Shown here piece by piece: positions 53,109 through 59,660 of a DNA stretch of 64,000 nt. The notes beneath the pieces are model-generated. The model ran no database searches, had not been told where the DNA came from, and saw only the letters and a list, made by a program, of their open reading frames with translations. This stretch comes from JAWKJY01 sp041393535 (GTDB lineage Bacteria; Actinomycetota; Thermoleophilia; Gaiellales; Gaiellaceae). A program made the translations under genes and the position numbers. The stretch covers positions 678,381 to 742,380 of the forward strand of contig JAWKJY010000001.1 of NCBI GenBank assembly GCA_041393535.1, given 5' to 3'. Position 1 is the first letter of the stretch. The number at the start of each line of letters is the position of its first letter.

Positions 53109-53371
53109 GCGACCGCCTGCTCGTCCGCCAGGGACGGCTGGAGTGGCGCGAGCTCGAGGGCGAGGTCGTGATCGTCGACCTGGCGACCTCGCGCTACCTG
53201 GGCGTCAACCCGTCGGGCGCCGTGCTCTGGCCGCTCCTGCTCGAGGGGACGACGCGCGACGACCTCGTCGCCGCCCTGGTCGCCCGCTACGGGATCGAGG
53301 TCGAGCGGGCGGCAGGCGACGTCGACGCCTTCGTCGCCGGCCTGCGCGAGCGCGACCTGCTCGAGCCGTGA
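53105..53371 (+). CDS. PqqD-like RiPP recognition element protein (lasso B1 type)
   Basis: This 88-residue protein has the winged-helix PqqD/RRE pattern: VRQGRLEWRELEGEVVIVDL, ATSRYLGVNPSGAVLWPLLL (L-N-x-x-G/A-x-x-x-W) and DDLVAALVARYGIEVERAAGDVDAFVAGLRERDLLEP. In lasso clusters the B1 protein binds the leader peptide and brings it to the B2 protease. It is coupled to its neighbours on both sides by GTGA overlaps. The conserved leader motifs found in the seven small genes downstream are its likely ligands. Confidence 0.92.
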   Translation: MSDRLLVRQGRLEWRELEGEVVIVDLATSRYLGVNPSGAVLWPLLLEGTTRDDLVAALVARYGIEVERAAGDVDAFVAGLRERDLLEP

Positions 53372-53715
53372 TCGTCGCGCACGTCCGCGCCGCCGCCTGG
53401 GCGCTCGTCGCCGCGCGGTCGGTTCGCCGCGTGCTCGACGAGGGCGGGATCGAGGCGCTCGCCGTGCCCGCGCCGCCTGCGCTGCCCGCGCCCGCGGGCC
53501 GGGCCGTCGAGGTCGCGCTGCGCACGAGCCGGGCGACCTGCCTCGTCTCCTCCGCCGTCCGCCAGCGCTGGCTGGCCGAGCACGGCGACCGCCGCGACCT
53601 CGTGATCGGCGTCGTCCCGCCGCGGGCGGGCTTCCAGGCCCATGCCTGGCTCGAGGGCGACCCGCAGCCCGCCGGGCAGGAGTTCCGCGAGGTGATGCGG
53701 GTTCCCGCCGCCTGA
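53368..53715 (+). CDS. Lasso peptide biosynthesis B2-type leader peptidase (transglutaminase-like fold)
   Basis: The 115-residue product carries the Transglut_core3 active site: the Cys in RTSRATCLVSSAVRQRWLAEHGD, the His in GFQAHAWLEGDPQ and a following Asp. B2 enzymes cut the leader from lasso precursors two residues after the conserved Thr. Here the B2 domain is separate from B1, as in most actinobacterial clusters, and starts inside the B1 stop codon. The leader-peptide genes begin 68 bases later. No cyclase gene (asparagine-synthetase-like) was found anywhere in the window. Confidence 0.9.
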   Translation: MIVAHVRAAAWALVAARSVRRVLDEGGIEALAVPAPPALPAPAGRAVEVALRTSRATCLVSSAVRQRWLAEHGDRRDLVIGVVPPRAGFQAHAWLEGDPQPAGQEFREVMRVPAA

Positions 53716-53783
53716 CCGGGCCGGCCGGCCTGGTCGGGCGCCCGGCCCGCCGCCGGGATGCGGCCAGTCGATCGGAGGGATCC

Positions 53784-53899
53784 GTGGACCTCGAGCAGCG
53801 CGCCGATGACGAGCCGTACGAGGCGCCGGCCATGACCGACCTCGGCGAGGTCGAGACGCGGACGCTCGCGTCGGGCGCCCGAGCGCGGGTGCGCCTGCT
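53784..53899 (+). CDS. RiPP precursor 1: lasso-type leader without a nearby stop codon
   Basis: GTG 53784, with GGAGGG upstream, opens DDEPYEAPAMTDLGEVETRTL, the same leader as the six precursors further on (Y-x-x-P-x6-G-x-V/L-E-x-x-T-L). By the lasso rule the core would begin with ASGARARVRLL. The frame has no stop until 54365 and would run through the antisense kinase gene, so the true 3' end is unknown; the end given here is only where the kinase gene begins. It may have lost its stop through an indel, or be a remnant. Confidence 0.5.
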
Positions 53900-54726
53900 C
53901 AGCCGACGCGAGCGAGCAGGGCGTCGAGCGCCTCGTCGAGGCGGGCGAGGTCGCGCGGACGCACGAGCCGGACGGCCGGGAGCGCCGCGAGGTCGAGCAG
54001 CCCGCTCGCCCGGGAGAGCTCCCGCTGCATCGTCCGCTGGCGCAGCAGCAGGGCTGCCCTCCGGGTCGGCCGGACCGGCTCGACGGCGACCTCGTCGCCC
54101 CAGTCGAGGAAGATCCAGCCCGCGAGCGGAGCGCGGGAGGGCACCGGCTCGAGCTGCACGCGGGCCCGTTCCCCGCTGCGCGCGGCCGACGCGATCGGAT
54201 CGATGCCCAGCCAGCGCGCGGCGCCCTCGCGGAGGTCGACCGAGCGCGGCCCGGCGAGCGCGTCCCCGCCGTCGAGCACCAGCACGTCGTCGGTCACGAT
54301 CGGCAGGCCGCGGCGGGCGAGCGCTGCCATCGTCGTGCTCTTCCCCGTCTCCTTCTCGGCCGTGACGGCCCAGGCGCGCCCGCCGACGAGGAAGGCGCCG
54401 GCGTGGATCGACTCGCGGCCGAGCCAGATCGAGGCGATCGCGCCGACGCCGGCGAGGCCGGGGTGGACGAGCTCGTCGGGCGTCAGCGGACGGCCGCCGC
54501 GGAAGCGGGCGGCGAGCGGGTCGCGGGTCAGCTCGAGCAGCCCGCCCGAGAGGAGCGGCATCCGTGCGAGGCGCTCGTCCAGCTCGGTCGTCTCCGGCCG
54601 CTCGACGTCCCCCGGCTCGACCTCGATGCGCAGGACGGGCCAGTCGCCCGGCAGATCCGCGTTCAGCTGCCCCGGTGGCAGCGGGCCGTCGATGCGGAGC
54701 CCGTACGCGCTCCCGACCAGGGTCAC
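53899..54726 (-). CDS. HPr kinase-like protein of the RiPP cluster (lasso peptide kinase type)
   Basis: The P-loop is AWAVTAEKETGKSTTMAALA, followed by the metal-binding PIVTDDVLVLDGG and a C-terminal arginine-rich section (ALLLRQRTMQRELSRASGLLDLAALPAVRLVRPRDLARLDEALDA). N-terminally there are YGLRIDGPLPPGQL and HAGAFLVGG. These are features of the HprK/P-like kinases in lasso clusters, which phosphorylate the C-terminal residue of the precursor. The start is uncertain: GTG 54726 gives 275 residues; the frame stays open upstream. It is the only cluster gene on the minus strand and faces away from the precursor array. Confidence 0.8.
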   Translation of the reverse strand: MTLVGSAYGLRIDGPLPPGQLNADLPGDWPVLRIEVEPGDVERPETTELDERLARMPLLSGGLLELTRDPLAARFRGGRPLTPDELVHPGLAGVGAIASIWLGRESIHAGAFLVGGRAWAVTAEKETGKSTTMAALARRGLPIVTDDVLVLDGGDALAGPRSVDLREGAARWLGIDPIASAARSGERARVQLEPVPSRAPLAGWIFLDWGDEVAVEPVRPTRRAALLLRQRTMQRELSRASGLLDLAALPAVRLVRPRDLARLDEALDALLARVG

Positions 54727-54904
54727 CGTGGGCCGTGCGCTCGGATCGTCCGCGCCATCGGCCAGCGAGTATCGCAGAGCCCTCGCGGACGGCGCGGCGG
54801 CCGCCGCCCGTCCGGGCCATCCGGCCGTCGAGGCAGGATCTGCACGACGGGCACCGTACGGGTGGACGTTGCGGCGCGTACGCCGCACGAGCGCAGGAGG
54901 TGGC

Positions 54905-54994
54905 ATGGATCGGGACGACAGCCAGACGGTCGAGTACGAGCCGCCGGCGATCGAGGAGCTCGGTCGCCTCGAGGACGTCACCCTCCTGAGCTGA
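54905..54994 (+). CDS. RiPP precursor 2 (29 residues)
   Basis: ATG 54905 has GCAGGAGG 5 bases upstream. The peptide reads MDRDDSQTVEYEPPAIEELG, then RLEDVTLLS. The leader motif Y-E-P-P-x-x-x-E-L-G-x-L-E-x-V-T is clear. Counting one residue after the Thr, only LS remains as a core. The Ser end could be a phosphorylation site for the neighbouring kinase. It is the first gene of the tandem array on this side of the kinase promoter region. Confidence 0.75.
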   Translation: MDRDDSQTVEYEPPAIEELGRLEDVTLLS

Positions 54995-55019
54995 CCGCAA
55001 CGCCGAGACGAGAGGAGCC

Positions 55020-55124
55020 ATGTTGGACGAGGAGCGCACGAGCCAGCCGCTCGACTGCTACGAGCCGCCGCGCGTCGACGAGCTCGGCCCGGTCGAGGCT
55101 CTCACCCTGATCCTGAGCGCGTAG
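55020..55124 (+). CDS. RiPP precursor 3 (34 residues)
   Basis: ATG 55020 with AGAGGAG upstream gives MLDEERTSQPLDCYEPPRVD followed by ELGPVEALTLILSA. The leader repeats the Y-E-P-P-x-x-x-E-L-G-x-V-E-x-L-T pattern; the predicted core is ILSA. It lies 25 bases after precursor 2 and 2 bases before precursor 4. A Cys stands just before the Tyr. Too short for the general gene track, but codon use and spacing support it. Confidence 0.75.
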   Translation: MLDEERTSQPLDCYEPPRVDELGPVEALTLILSA

Positions 55125-55126
55125 GC

Positions 55127-55255
55127 ATGGGCGAGGAGCGCACGGTCCCCGCACTCCCGGAGGCCCGCCTTCCGGACGAGCCGTATGCTGCGCCGCGGAT
55201 CGACGACCTGGGTGAGCTCGAGCGCCTGACGCTCGGGTCGCTGCAGGACGCGTAG
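55127..55255 (+). CDS. RiPP precursor 4 (42 residues)
   Basis: ATG 55127 opens MGEERTVPALPEARLPDEPY and continues AAPRIDDLGELERLTLGSLQDA. The longest leader of the set, with the same Y-x-x-P, L-G-x-L-E-x-L-T core motif. By the Thr rule the core is GSLQDA: a Gly start as in lasso peptides, but only six residues with Asp at position 5. The start lies 2 bases after the stop of precursor 3, so the two are translated together. Confidence 0.75.
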   Translation: MGEERTVPALPEARLPDEPYAAPRIDDLGELERLTLGSLQDA

Positions 55256-55277
55256 CAGTCGGCGACCGGGAGACGAC

Positions 55278-55385
55278 ATGGACGAGCAGCGGATCGACGG
55301 AGAGCCCACGCCCTACGAGAGGCCCGAGGTGGAGGACCTGGGCTCGCTCGAGGACGTCACGCAGGGCGCCCCGCAGGTCAGCTAG
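55278..55385 (+). CDS. RiPP precursor 5 (35 residues)
   Basis: ATG 55278 after a weak GGGAGA gives MDEQRIDGEPTPYERPEVED then LGSLEDVTQGAPQVS. The leader motif is present with Gln after the Thr; the predicted core is GAPQVS, again beginning with Gly and ending with Ser. A strong GC hairpin follows at 55428-55460, closing the first transcription unit of the array. Confidence 0.75.
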   Translation: MDEQRIDGEPTPYERPEVEDLGSLEDVTQGAPQVS

Positions 55386-55427
55386 CAGCTGGGCGAGGGA
55401 CGGCGCCCGTGCGGTGCCGGTCACGGA

Positions 55428-55460
55428 GGGCGCGCCGCGGCGGCCTGCCGCGGCGCGCCC
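55428..55460 (+). terminator. 13-bp GC hairpin after precursor 5
   Basis: GGGCGCGCCGCGG (55428-55440) and its perfect complement (55448-55460) with a 7-base loop lie between precursors 5 and 6. No U-tract follows. A new -10 element (TACGCT, 55475-55480) comes right after, so the hairpin probably ends the transcript of precursors 2-5. Confidence 0.6.
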
Positions 55461-55474
55461 CCGCCGCTCCCGGG

Positions 55475-55480
55475 TACGCT
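55475..55480 (+). promoter_or_regulatory. -10 element of precursor 6
   Basis: TACGCT directly after the hairpin, about 67 bases before the ATG of precursor 6. It predicts a separate transcript for precursor 6 with a leader of about 60 bases. Confidence 0.5.
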
Positions 55481-55546
55481 CGCGCGTCGACGCCCGCCCC
55501 GGCTCGGGGCCGGGGAGACCACGCGACACGGGAGGAAGGACGCGAG

Positions 55547-55651
55547 ATGGACGAGCAGCACGTCGCGGAGGGGCTCGAGGCGTACGAGGCGCCCGCCCTC
55601 GAGGAGCTCGGGCCGGTCGAGGAGCTGACCCTGGGCGGCACGGTCGTCTGA
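55547..55651 (+). CDS. RiPP precursor 6 (34 residues)
   Basis: ATG 55547 after GGAGGAAGG gives MDEQHVAEGLEAYEAPALEE then LGPVEELTLGGTVV. The sequence before the Tyr is nearly the same as in precursor 7 (MDEQH), which shows recent duplication. Predicted core: GGTVV, five residues. A second promoter element (TAGGCT) follows before precursor 7. Confidence 0.78.
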   Translation: MDEQHVAEGLEAYEAPALEELGPVEELTLGGTVV

Positions 55652-55698
55652 GCGTGCGGTGCGCGCGTGGCCCGGCTGCGCCGCGCCGCGCGCCCCGC

Positions 55699-55704
55699 TA
55701 GGCT
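55699..55704 (+). promoter_or_regulatory. -10 element of precursor 7 and the serine hydrolase
   Basis: TAGGCT lies 7 bases before an ATG (55712) that is in frame with precursor 7 and would add 19 residues as a leaderless start. The Shine-Dalgarno-bearing ATG at 55769 matches the other precursors better, so I take the element as a promoter with a leader of about 58 bases. Confidence 0.5.
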
Positions 55705-55768
55705 CGTGCCGATGACCCCGGCTCCGACCGCCGGGTCGGGGCCGCACCGCGGCACGGGAGGGACTGGC

Positions 55769-55873
55769 ATGGACGAGCAGCACGCAGGTGGCGCGTCCGA
55801 GGCGTACGAGGCCCCCGAGGTCGAGGAGCTCGGCGCCGTCGAGGGCCTCACGCTCGGGGTGACCCCCGCCTGA
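55769..55873 (+). CDS. RiPP precursor 7 (34 residues), coupled to a serine hydrolase
   Basis: ATG 55769 with GGGAGGG upstream gives MDEQHAGGASEAYEAPEVEE then LGAVEGLTLGVTPA; predicted core GVTPA. The stop TGA overlaps a CTG that appears to start the serine hydrolase gene (CTGA), so this precursor and the hydrolase should be translated together. That coupling is the main reason to link the hydrolase to the peptide system. Confidence 0.78.
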   Translation: MDEQHAGGASEAYEAPEVEELGAVEGLTLGVTPA

Positions 55874-56679
55874 GGGCGCTCGAGCGGATCGACGACTGGC
55901 CGGCCGCGCGCGTCGCGGCCGGCGTCGTCCTGCCCGACGGCTCGACGGCGACGCGCGGCCCGGTGGACGAGCCGCTCCGCTGGGCCTCGGTGACGAAGCT
56001 CGCGACCGCCCTCGCCGCGCTCGTGGCCGTCGAGGAGGGGATCGTCGACCTCGACGAGCCCGCCGGGCCGCCCGGCGCCACCCTGCGCCACGTGCTCGCG
56101 CACGCCTCCGGGCTCGCGCCCGACGAGCGAACGCCGCTCGGGCGCCCGGGCGAGCGGCGCGTCTACTCGAACGCGGGGATCGAGGTCGCTGCGGAGCTGC
56201 TCGCCGAGCGGGCCGAGATGCCGTTCGCCGACTACCTCGGCGCCGCCGTGCTCGCGCCGCTCGGGATGGCGCGCACGCGCCTCGAGGGCTCGCCGGCGTG
56301 GGGGCTCGTCGGCCCGACCGCCGACCTGCTCGCGCTCGCCGCCGAGCTGCGCGCCCCGCGCCTCGTCGCGCCGGAGACGCTCGCCGAGGCGACGAGCGTG
56401 CAGTTCCCCGGCCTGGTCGGCGTCCTGCCCGGGTTCGGCCGCCAGGAGCCGAACGACTGGGGCCTCGGCATCGAGCTGCGGGACGGCAAGTCGCCCCACT
56501 GGACGGGCAGCCGCAACTCGCCGCGGACGTTCGGGCACTTCGGCCGCTACGGCGGCTTCCTCTGGGTCGACCCGGACGCCCGCGTCGCGCTCGCCTCGCT
56601 CTCCGACCTCGACTTCGACGCCTGGGCCGCGGCCGCCTGGCCGGACCTCGCCGACGCGGTCCTCGAGGAGCTCGCGTGA
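55870..56679 (+). CDS. Beta-lactamase-family serine hydrolase, probable CTG start
   Basis: The active-site S-x-x-K is in LRWASVTKLATALAAL and the Y-x-N in RVYSNAGIEVAAELLA; the third motif region is around FGHFGRYGGFLWVDP. Class C beta-lactamase/esterase/D-aminopeptidase relatives share this fold. No ATG, GTG or TTG lies in frame before the N-terminal strand (RIDDWPAARVAAGVVLPDG), while a CTG at 55870 overlaps the precursor 7 stop, so a CTG start is inferred (269 residues). No signal peptide, so it acts inside the cell. It could hydrolyse the mature peptide, or be unrelated. The Nudix-VOC gene overlaps its stop. Confidence 0.82.
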   Translation: MRALERIDDWPAARVAAGVVLPDGSTATRGPVDEPLRWASVTKLATALAALVAVEEGIVDLDEPAGPPGATLRHVLAHASGLAPDERTPLGRPGERRVYSNAGIEVAAELLAERAEMPFADYLGAAVLAPLGMARTRLEGSPAWGLVGPTADLLALAAELRAPRLVAPETLAEATSVQFPGLVGVLPGFGRQEPNDWGLGIELRDGKSPHWTGSRNSPRTFGHFGRYGGFLWVDPDARVALASLSDLDFDAWAAAAWPDLADAVLEELA

Positions 56680-57617
56680 CCGACCTGCGCGGCTGGCGCT
56701 TCTGCCCCCGCTGCGCGACGCCGGTCGAGCCCGCCGGCCACGTGGCCCGCTGCCCGGCCTGCGGCTACGAGGCGTACGCGAACCCGTCGCCCGCGCTCTG
56801 CGCCCTGCTGCTCGACGAGCGCGGCCGCGTGCTGCTCGGCCGACGAGCGCGTGACCCCGACGCGGGGAAGTGGGACATCCTCGGCGGCTTCGCCGAGGAG
56901 GACGAGGACGGCGAGGAGATCCTCCGGCGCGAGATGCGGGAGGAGATCGGCTGCGAGATCGAGATCCTCGACTACGTCGGCGCGTGGGCCGACCGCTACG
57001 GGCCCGACGGGAACGCGACGCTGAACTTCTACTGGACGGCGCGCATCGCGTCGGGCACGCCGACGCCCGCGGACGACGTCGCGGCCCTCGAGTGGTTCGC
57101 CCTCGATCGGCTGCCCCCGCCCGGCGACTTCGCGTTCCGGATCAACGCCGACGTGCTGGGGCACCTCGCGCGCAAGGTCGCGGCGCCCGGGCGGCCGCGC
57201 GGGATGTTCGAGGTGCAGCTCGTCGCCCTCGACCTCGACGCGCTGGTCGCCTTCTACCGCGACGCGCTGCGCCTGCCGGTGACCGTCGACGACCGGGCGC
57301 GCGGCCGCGTCCACTTCGGCCTCGGCCGCGGCCAGCTGATCTGCGTGCTCGCGCACGGCGAGGACGCCGCGCCCGGCTGGCCGGGCCTGCCGCCGCCGCT
57401 GCTCGTCTCCGGCGATCCGCGCGGCCCGACGCCCGAGCCGCACGGCCCCGTCCACTTCGCGCTCGAGGTCGAGCCCGACCGCCTGCTCGCCGAGGGCGAG
57501 CGGCTGCGCGCCGCCGGCCACGACGTGCGCGGCCCGTTCCGCTGGCCCGACGGCTGGTTCTCCACCTACGTCCGTGACCCCGAGGGGAACGTCGTCGAGC
57601 TGATCGGCCACGGCTGA
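56676..57617 (+). CDS. Nudix hydrolase fused to a VOC (glyoxalase/bleomycin-resistance) domain
   Basis: The 313-residue protein has an N-terminal zinc ribbon (FCPRCATP ... ARCPACGYEAYANP) like NudC, then a Nudix domain with a complete box G-x5-E-x7-R-E-U-x-E-E-x-G-U in GGFAEEDEDGEEILRREMRE plus EIG, and from about residue 172 a VOC domain (FEVQLVALDLDALVAFYRDAL, HFALEVEPDRLLAEGERLRAAG, YVRDPEGNVVELIGHG) with the metal Glu/His positions. The two domains lie in one frame without a gap. Nudix enzymes split nucleoside diphosphate-linked compounds; VOC domains bind metals and small ligands. The fusion is unusual to me. GTG overlaps the stop of the serine hydrolase. Confidence 0.88.
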   Translation: MTDLRGWRFCPRCATPVEPAGHVARCPACGYEAYANPSPALCALLLDERGRVLLGRRARDPDAGKWDILGGFAEEDEDGEEILRREMREEIGCEIEILDYVGAWADRYGPDGNATLNFYWTARIASGTPTPADDVAALEWFALDRLPPPGDFAFRINADVLGHLARKVAAPGRPRGMFEVQLVALDLDALVAFYRDALRLPVTVDDRARGRVHFGLGRGQLICVLAHGEDAAPGWPGLPPPLLVSGDPRGPTPEPHGPVHFALEVEPDRLLAEGERLRAAGHDVRGPFRWPDGWFSTYVRDPEGNVVELIGHG

Positions 57618-57661
57618 GCTGCCCGGTGTAACCCCGGCGGCCGCTCGCGCGGATCAGGGGC

Positions 57662-58231
57662 ATGAGCCCACCCACCGACGCCCAGCTGCTCGCCGCCTGC
57701 GGCGCGCAGCCGGAGGCCTTCCGGACGCTCGTCGAGCGCCACCACGAGGCCATCCACCGCTACGCGGCCCGCCGGGTCGGCGCGAGCGAGGCCGAGGACG
57801 TCGTCGCGGAGACGTTCGCGACCGCGTACCGGCGCCGCGACCGCTACGACCGCGGCCGGCCGAGCGCGGCCCCGTGGCTGTACGGGATCGCGACGAACGT
57901 GATCCGCGACCGCGGCCGCTCGGAGGCCGCCCGGCTGCGGGCGTTCGCCCGCACCGGCGTCGACCCGGTCGCGACGGCCGAGCCGGCCGTCCCCGACCCG
58001 CGAGGCGCGGAGCTCGCCCGCGCGCTCGCCGCGCTGCGTCCCGCGCATCGCGACGTCCTCTTCCTGCACGCCGTCGCCGAGCTCTCCCACGAGGAGATCG
58101 CCGAGGCCCTCGATGTCCCCGTCGGGACGGTCAAGGGCTGGCTCTCCCGTGCCCGCGAGCGCGCCCGCCGCGAGCTCGGCGCCGACCCCGACCCCCTTCC
58201 CGCCGACGCACGAGCCGAGGTGACCCCGTGA
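57662..58231 (+). CDS. ECF-type RNA polymerase sigma factor
   Basis: The 189-residue protein has sigma region 2 (FRTLVERHHEAIHRYAARRVG, AEDVVAETFATAYRRRDRYD, APWLYGIATNVIRDRGR) and region 4 (ALRPAHRDVLFLHAVAELSHEEIAEAL, VPVGTVKGWLSRARERARREL) joined by a short linker, the ECF layout with no region 1 or 3. It directs RNA polymerase to a small stress regulon. Its stop overlaps the GTG of the following membrane gene (GTGA), which is probably its partner. The region before it has GTGTAACC at about 57628, a possible ECF -35, but this is weak. Confidence 0.93.
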   Translation: MSPPTDAQLLAACGAQPEAFRTLVERHHEAIHRYAARRVGASEAEDVVAETFATAYRRRDRYDRGRPSAAPWLYGIATNVIRDRGRSEAARLRAFARTGVDPVATAEPAVPDPRGAELARALAALRPAHRDVLFLHAVAELSHEEIAEALDVPVGTVKGWLSRARERARRELGADPDPLPADARAEVTP

Positions 58232-59160
58232 GCCCGACCATCGACGAGCGCCTGCGCGCCTTCCGCGCCGACCAGCCCGGCCCCGCCCCCGACGCGGTCG
58301 ATCGGATCCTCGACCTGCCGCTGCGCGAGCGGCCGCGTCGCGCCGGCCTGCTCGACCGCCTGCGCCGCCCCGTCGCCTTCGTCCCGGCCGTCTGCGCCGT
58401 CGGTGCCGCCGCCGCGCTCGCGGTGCTGTTCTGGCCCGGCGGCGACCGGCCCGGCCTGCTCGAGCGCGCCGCCGCCGCGATCGCCCCGTCGGGCGAGATC
58501 GTCCACCTGACGTTCACGGTCCGGTACCAGACGCTCGACGAGCGAGGCACCTGGGTCGACGACGAGCTCGTCACGATGCACGACTTCTCGCTCTACGAGG
58601 GCGACCGGCTCGTCCGGATGCGGCGCTTCATCAGCGACGGCCCGCTCGGCAGCCCGCCCTCCGACGAGGACACCTCGGTCGTCGTCCGCCCGGACGGCGC
58701 GCTCGAGGCGACGAGCTGGGTCGCGGGCGAGCTGCGCACCGGCGCGGACGACCTCCCGCCGGTCGAGCAGCTGAGCGTCGCCGGGATGCTTCGCGCCGCC
58801 TACGCGGCCGGTGCGCTCCGGGAGGTGTCCCGCTCGGGCGACTCGATCGTGCTGCGCGCGAGCGGGGGCACCGATCGGCTCGCCGGGGACGGCCAGCCCT
58901 GCGCCGACGACGGGTTCGCCGAGGTCGTCGTCGATGCGACCACGTTCCTGCCGGCGCAGGCGATCGAGCGCTTCTGCACGGTCGAGGACGGGCCGGCCCA
59001 GCTCGAGACGCGCCAGCTGCTGGCCTTCACCGCGACCGAGACGCTGCCGGACACGGCCGCGAACCGCGCGCTGCTCGAGGTCGGCGACTGGCCGCTCGGC
59101 ACGGCTGGCGCGCCGGCCGTCGTCCCGGACGAGGACGGCGCGCCCACGAGCAGCGGCTGA
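58228..59160 (+). CDS. Single-pass membrane protein coupled to the ECF sigma factor (possible regulator)
   Basis: The 310-residue product has a cytoplasmic N terminus of about 45 residues (SPTIDERLRAFRADQPGPAPD), one membrane helix at about 48-66 (AFVPAVCAVGAAAALAVLF), and an outer domain of about 240 residues that resembles LolA/RseB-like lipid-binding sensors in strand pattern (IVHLTFTVRYQTLDERGTWV, LYEGDRLVRMRRF, AFTATETLPDT). It lacks the His-x3-Cys-x2-Cys zinc motif of common anti-sigma factors. The position and the GTGA overlap suggest that it controls the sigma factor. Function not proved. Confidence 0.75.
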   Translation: MSPTIDERLRAFRADQPGPAPDAVDRILDLPLRERPRRAGLLDRLRRPVAFVPAVCAVGAAAALAVLFWPGGDRPGLLERAAAAIAPSGEIVHLTFTVRYQTLDERGTWVDDELVTMHDFSLYEGDRLVRMRRFISDGPLGSPPSDEDTSVVVRPDGALEATSWVAGELRTGADDLPPVEQLSVAGMLRAAYAAGALREVSRSGDSIVLRASGGTDRLAGDGQPCADDGFAEVVVDATTFLPAQAIERFCTVEDGPAQLETRQLLAFTATETLPDTAANRALLEVGDWPLGTAGAPAVVPDEDGAPTSSG

Positions 59161-59187
59161 GCCGGGGCGGGAGCCGAGCCCTGCGAG

Positions 59188-59220
59188 ACGGGCGGGGCGG
59201 CGCGAGCCGCCCCGCCCCGT
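59188..59220. terminator. GNRA-capped GC hairpin between convergent genes
   Basis: GGGCGGGGCGGC (59190-59201) and its complement (59206-59217) close on the tetraloop GCGA, with three further pairs (ACG/CGT) beyond a bulged C. It lies between the sigma-partner gene and trxA, which face each other. There is no U-tract. A stable two-way terminator is likely. Confidence 0.6.
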
Positions 59221-59228
59221 TCGCGTTC

Positions 59229-59549
59229 CTACCCCTCGGCGATGCCGAGGTTCTGCTCGAGCGCGCCCTTCGGCTGGGCGCCGACCGCGGCGGCCTTCGG
59301 CTCGCCGCCGTCGAAGAGGATCATCGTCGGGATGCTCGCGACGCCGAACTGGCGGGCGAGGTCGGGCTCCTCGTCGATGTTCACCTTGACGAGCTTGAGC
59401 TGGCCGGCCCGCTCCTCGACGATCCTGTCGAGCACGGGCGCGACCTGGTGGCACGGGCGGCACCACTCGGCCCAGAAGTCGACGATCACCGGGACGTCGC
59501 TGCCGATCACCTCGGTGCCGAACGTGTCCTTCGTGACGGACTGCGCCAT
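59229..59549 (-). CDS. trxA: Thioredoxin
   Basis: From ATG 59549, with GGGAGGAAGC upstream, the 106-residue protein shows the thioredoxin fold: VPVIVDFWAEWCRPCHQVAPVLDRI with active site W-C-R-P-C (Arg in place of the common Gly), KVNIDEEPDLARQFGVASIPTMILFDGG with the cis-Pro. It reduces disulfides in the cytoplasm using thioredoxin reductase. The Arg variant changes redox behaviour in some relatives but does not remove function. Transcription diverges from ileS. Confidence 0.95.
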   Translation of the reverse strand: MAQSVTKDTFGTEVIGSDVPVIVDFWAEWCRPCHQVAPVLDRIVEERAGQLKLVKVNIDEEPDLARQFGVASIPTMILFDGGEPKAAAVGAQPKGALEQNLGIAEG

Positions 59550-59646
59550 CGCGCTTCCTCCCAACTCGGGCCGCCGGGCGGGCGGCGCCGGCTCGCGTTC
59601 GCTGTACCCGGACGAACGGTGCGGCAGCCGGGAAAAGTCCCGAGGC

Positions 59647-59652
59647 TAGACT
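59647..59652 (+). promoter_or_regulatory. -10 element of ileS (leaderless type)
   Basis: TAGACT lies 8 bases before the ileS ATG at 59661, and no Shine-Dalgarno is present. Transcription is expected to begin within a base or two of the start codon. Confidence 0.55.
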
Positions 59653-59660
59653 TCGTCCCC

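Noticed and set aside
55712..55768. Leaderless longer form of precursor 7 from ATG 55712
   Set aside because: Possible, but the M-D-E-Q-H start at 55769 with a Shine-Dalgarno matches precursor 6; kept only as an alternative.
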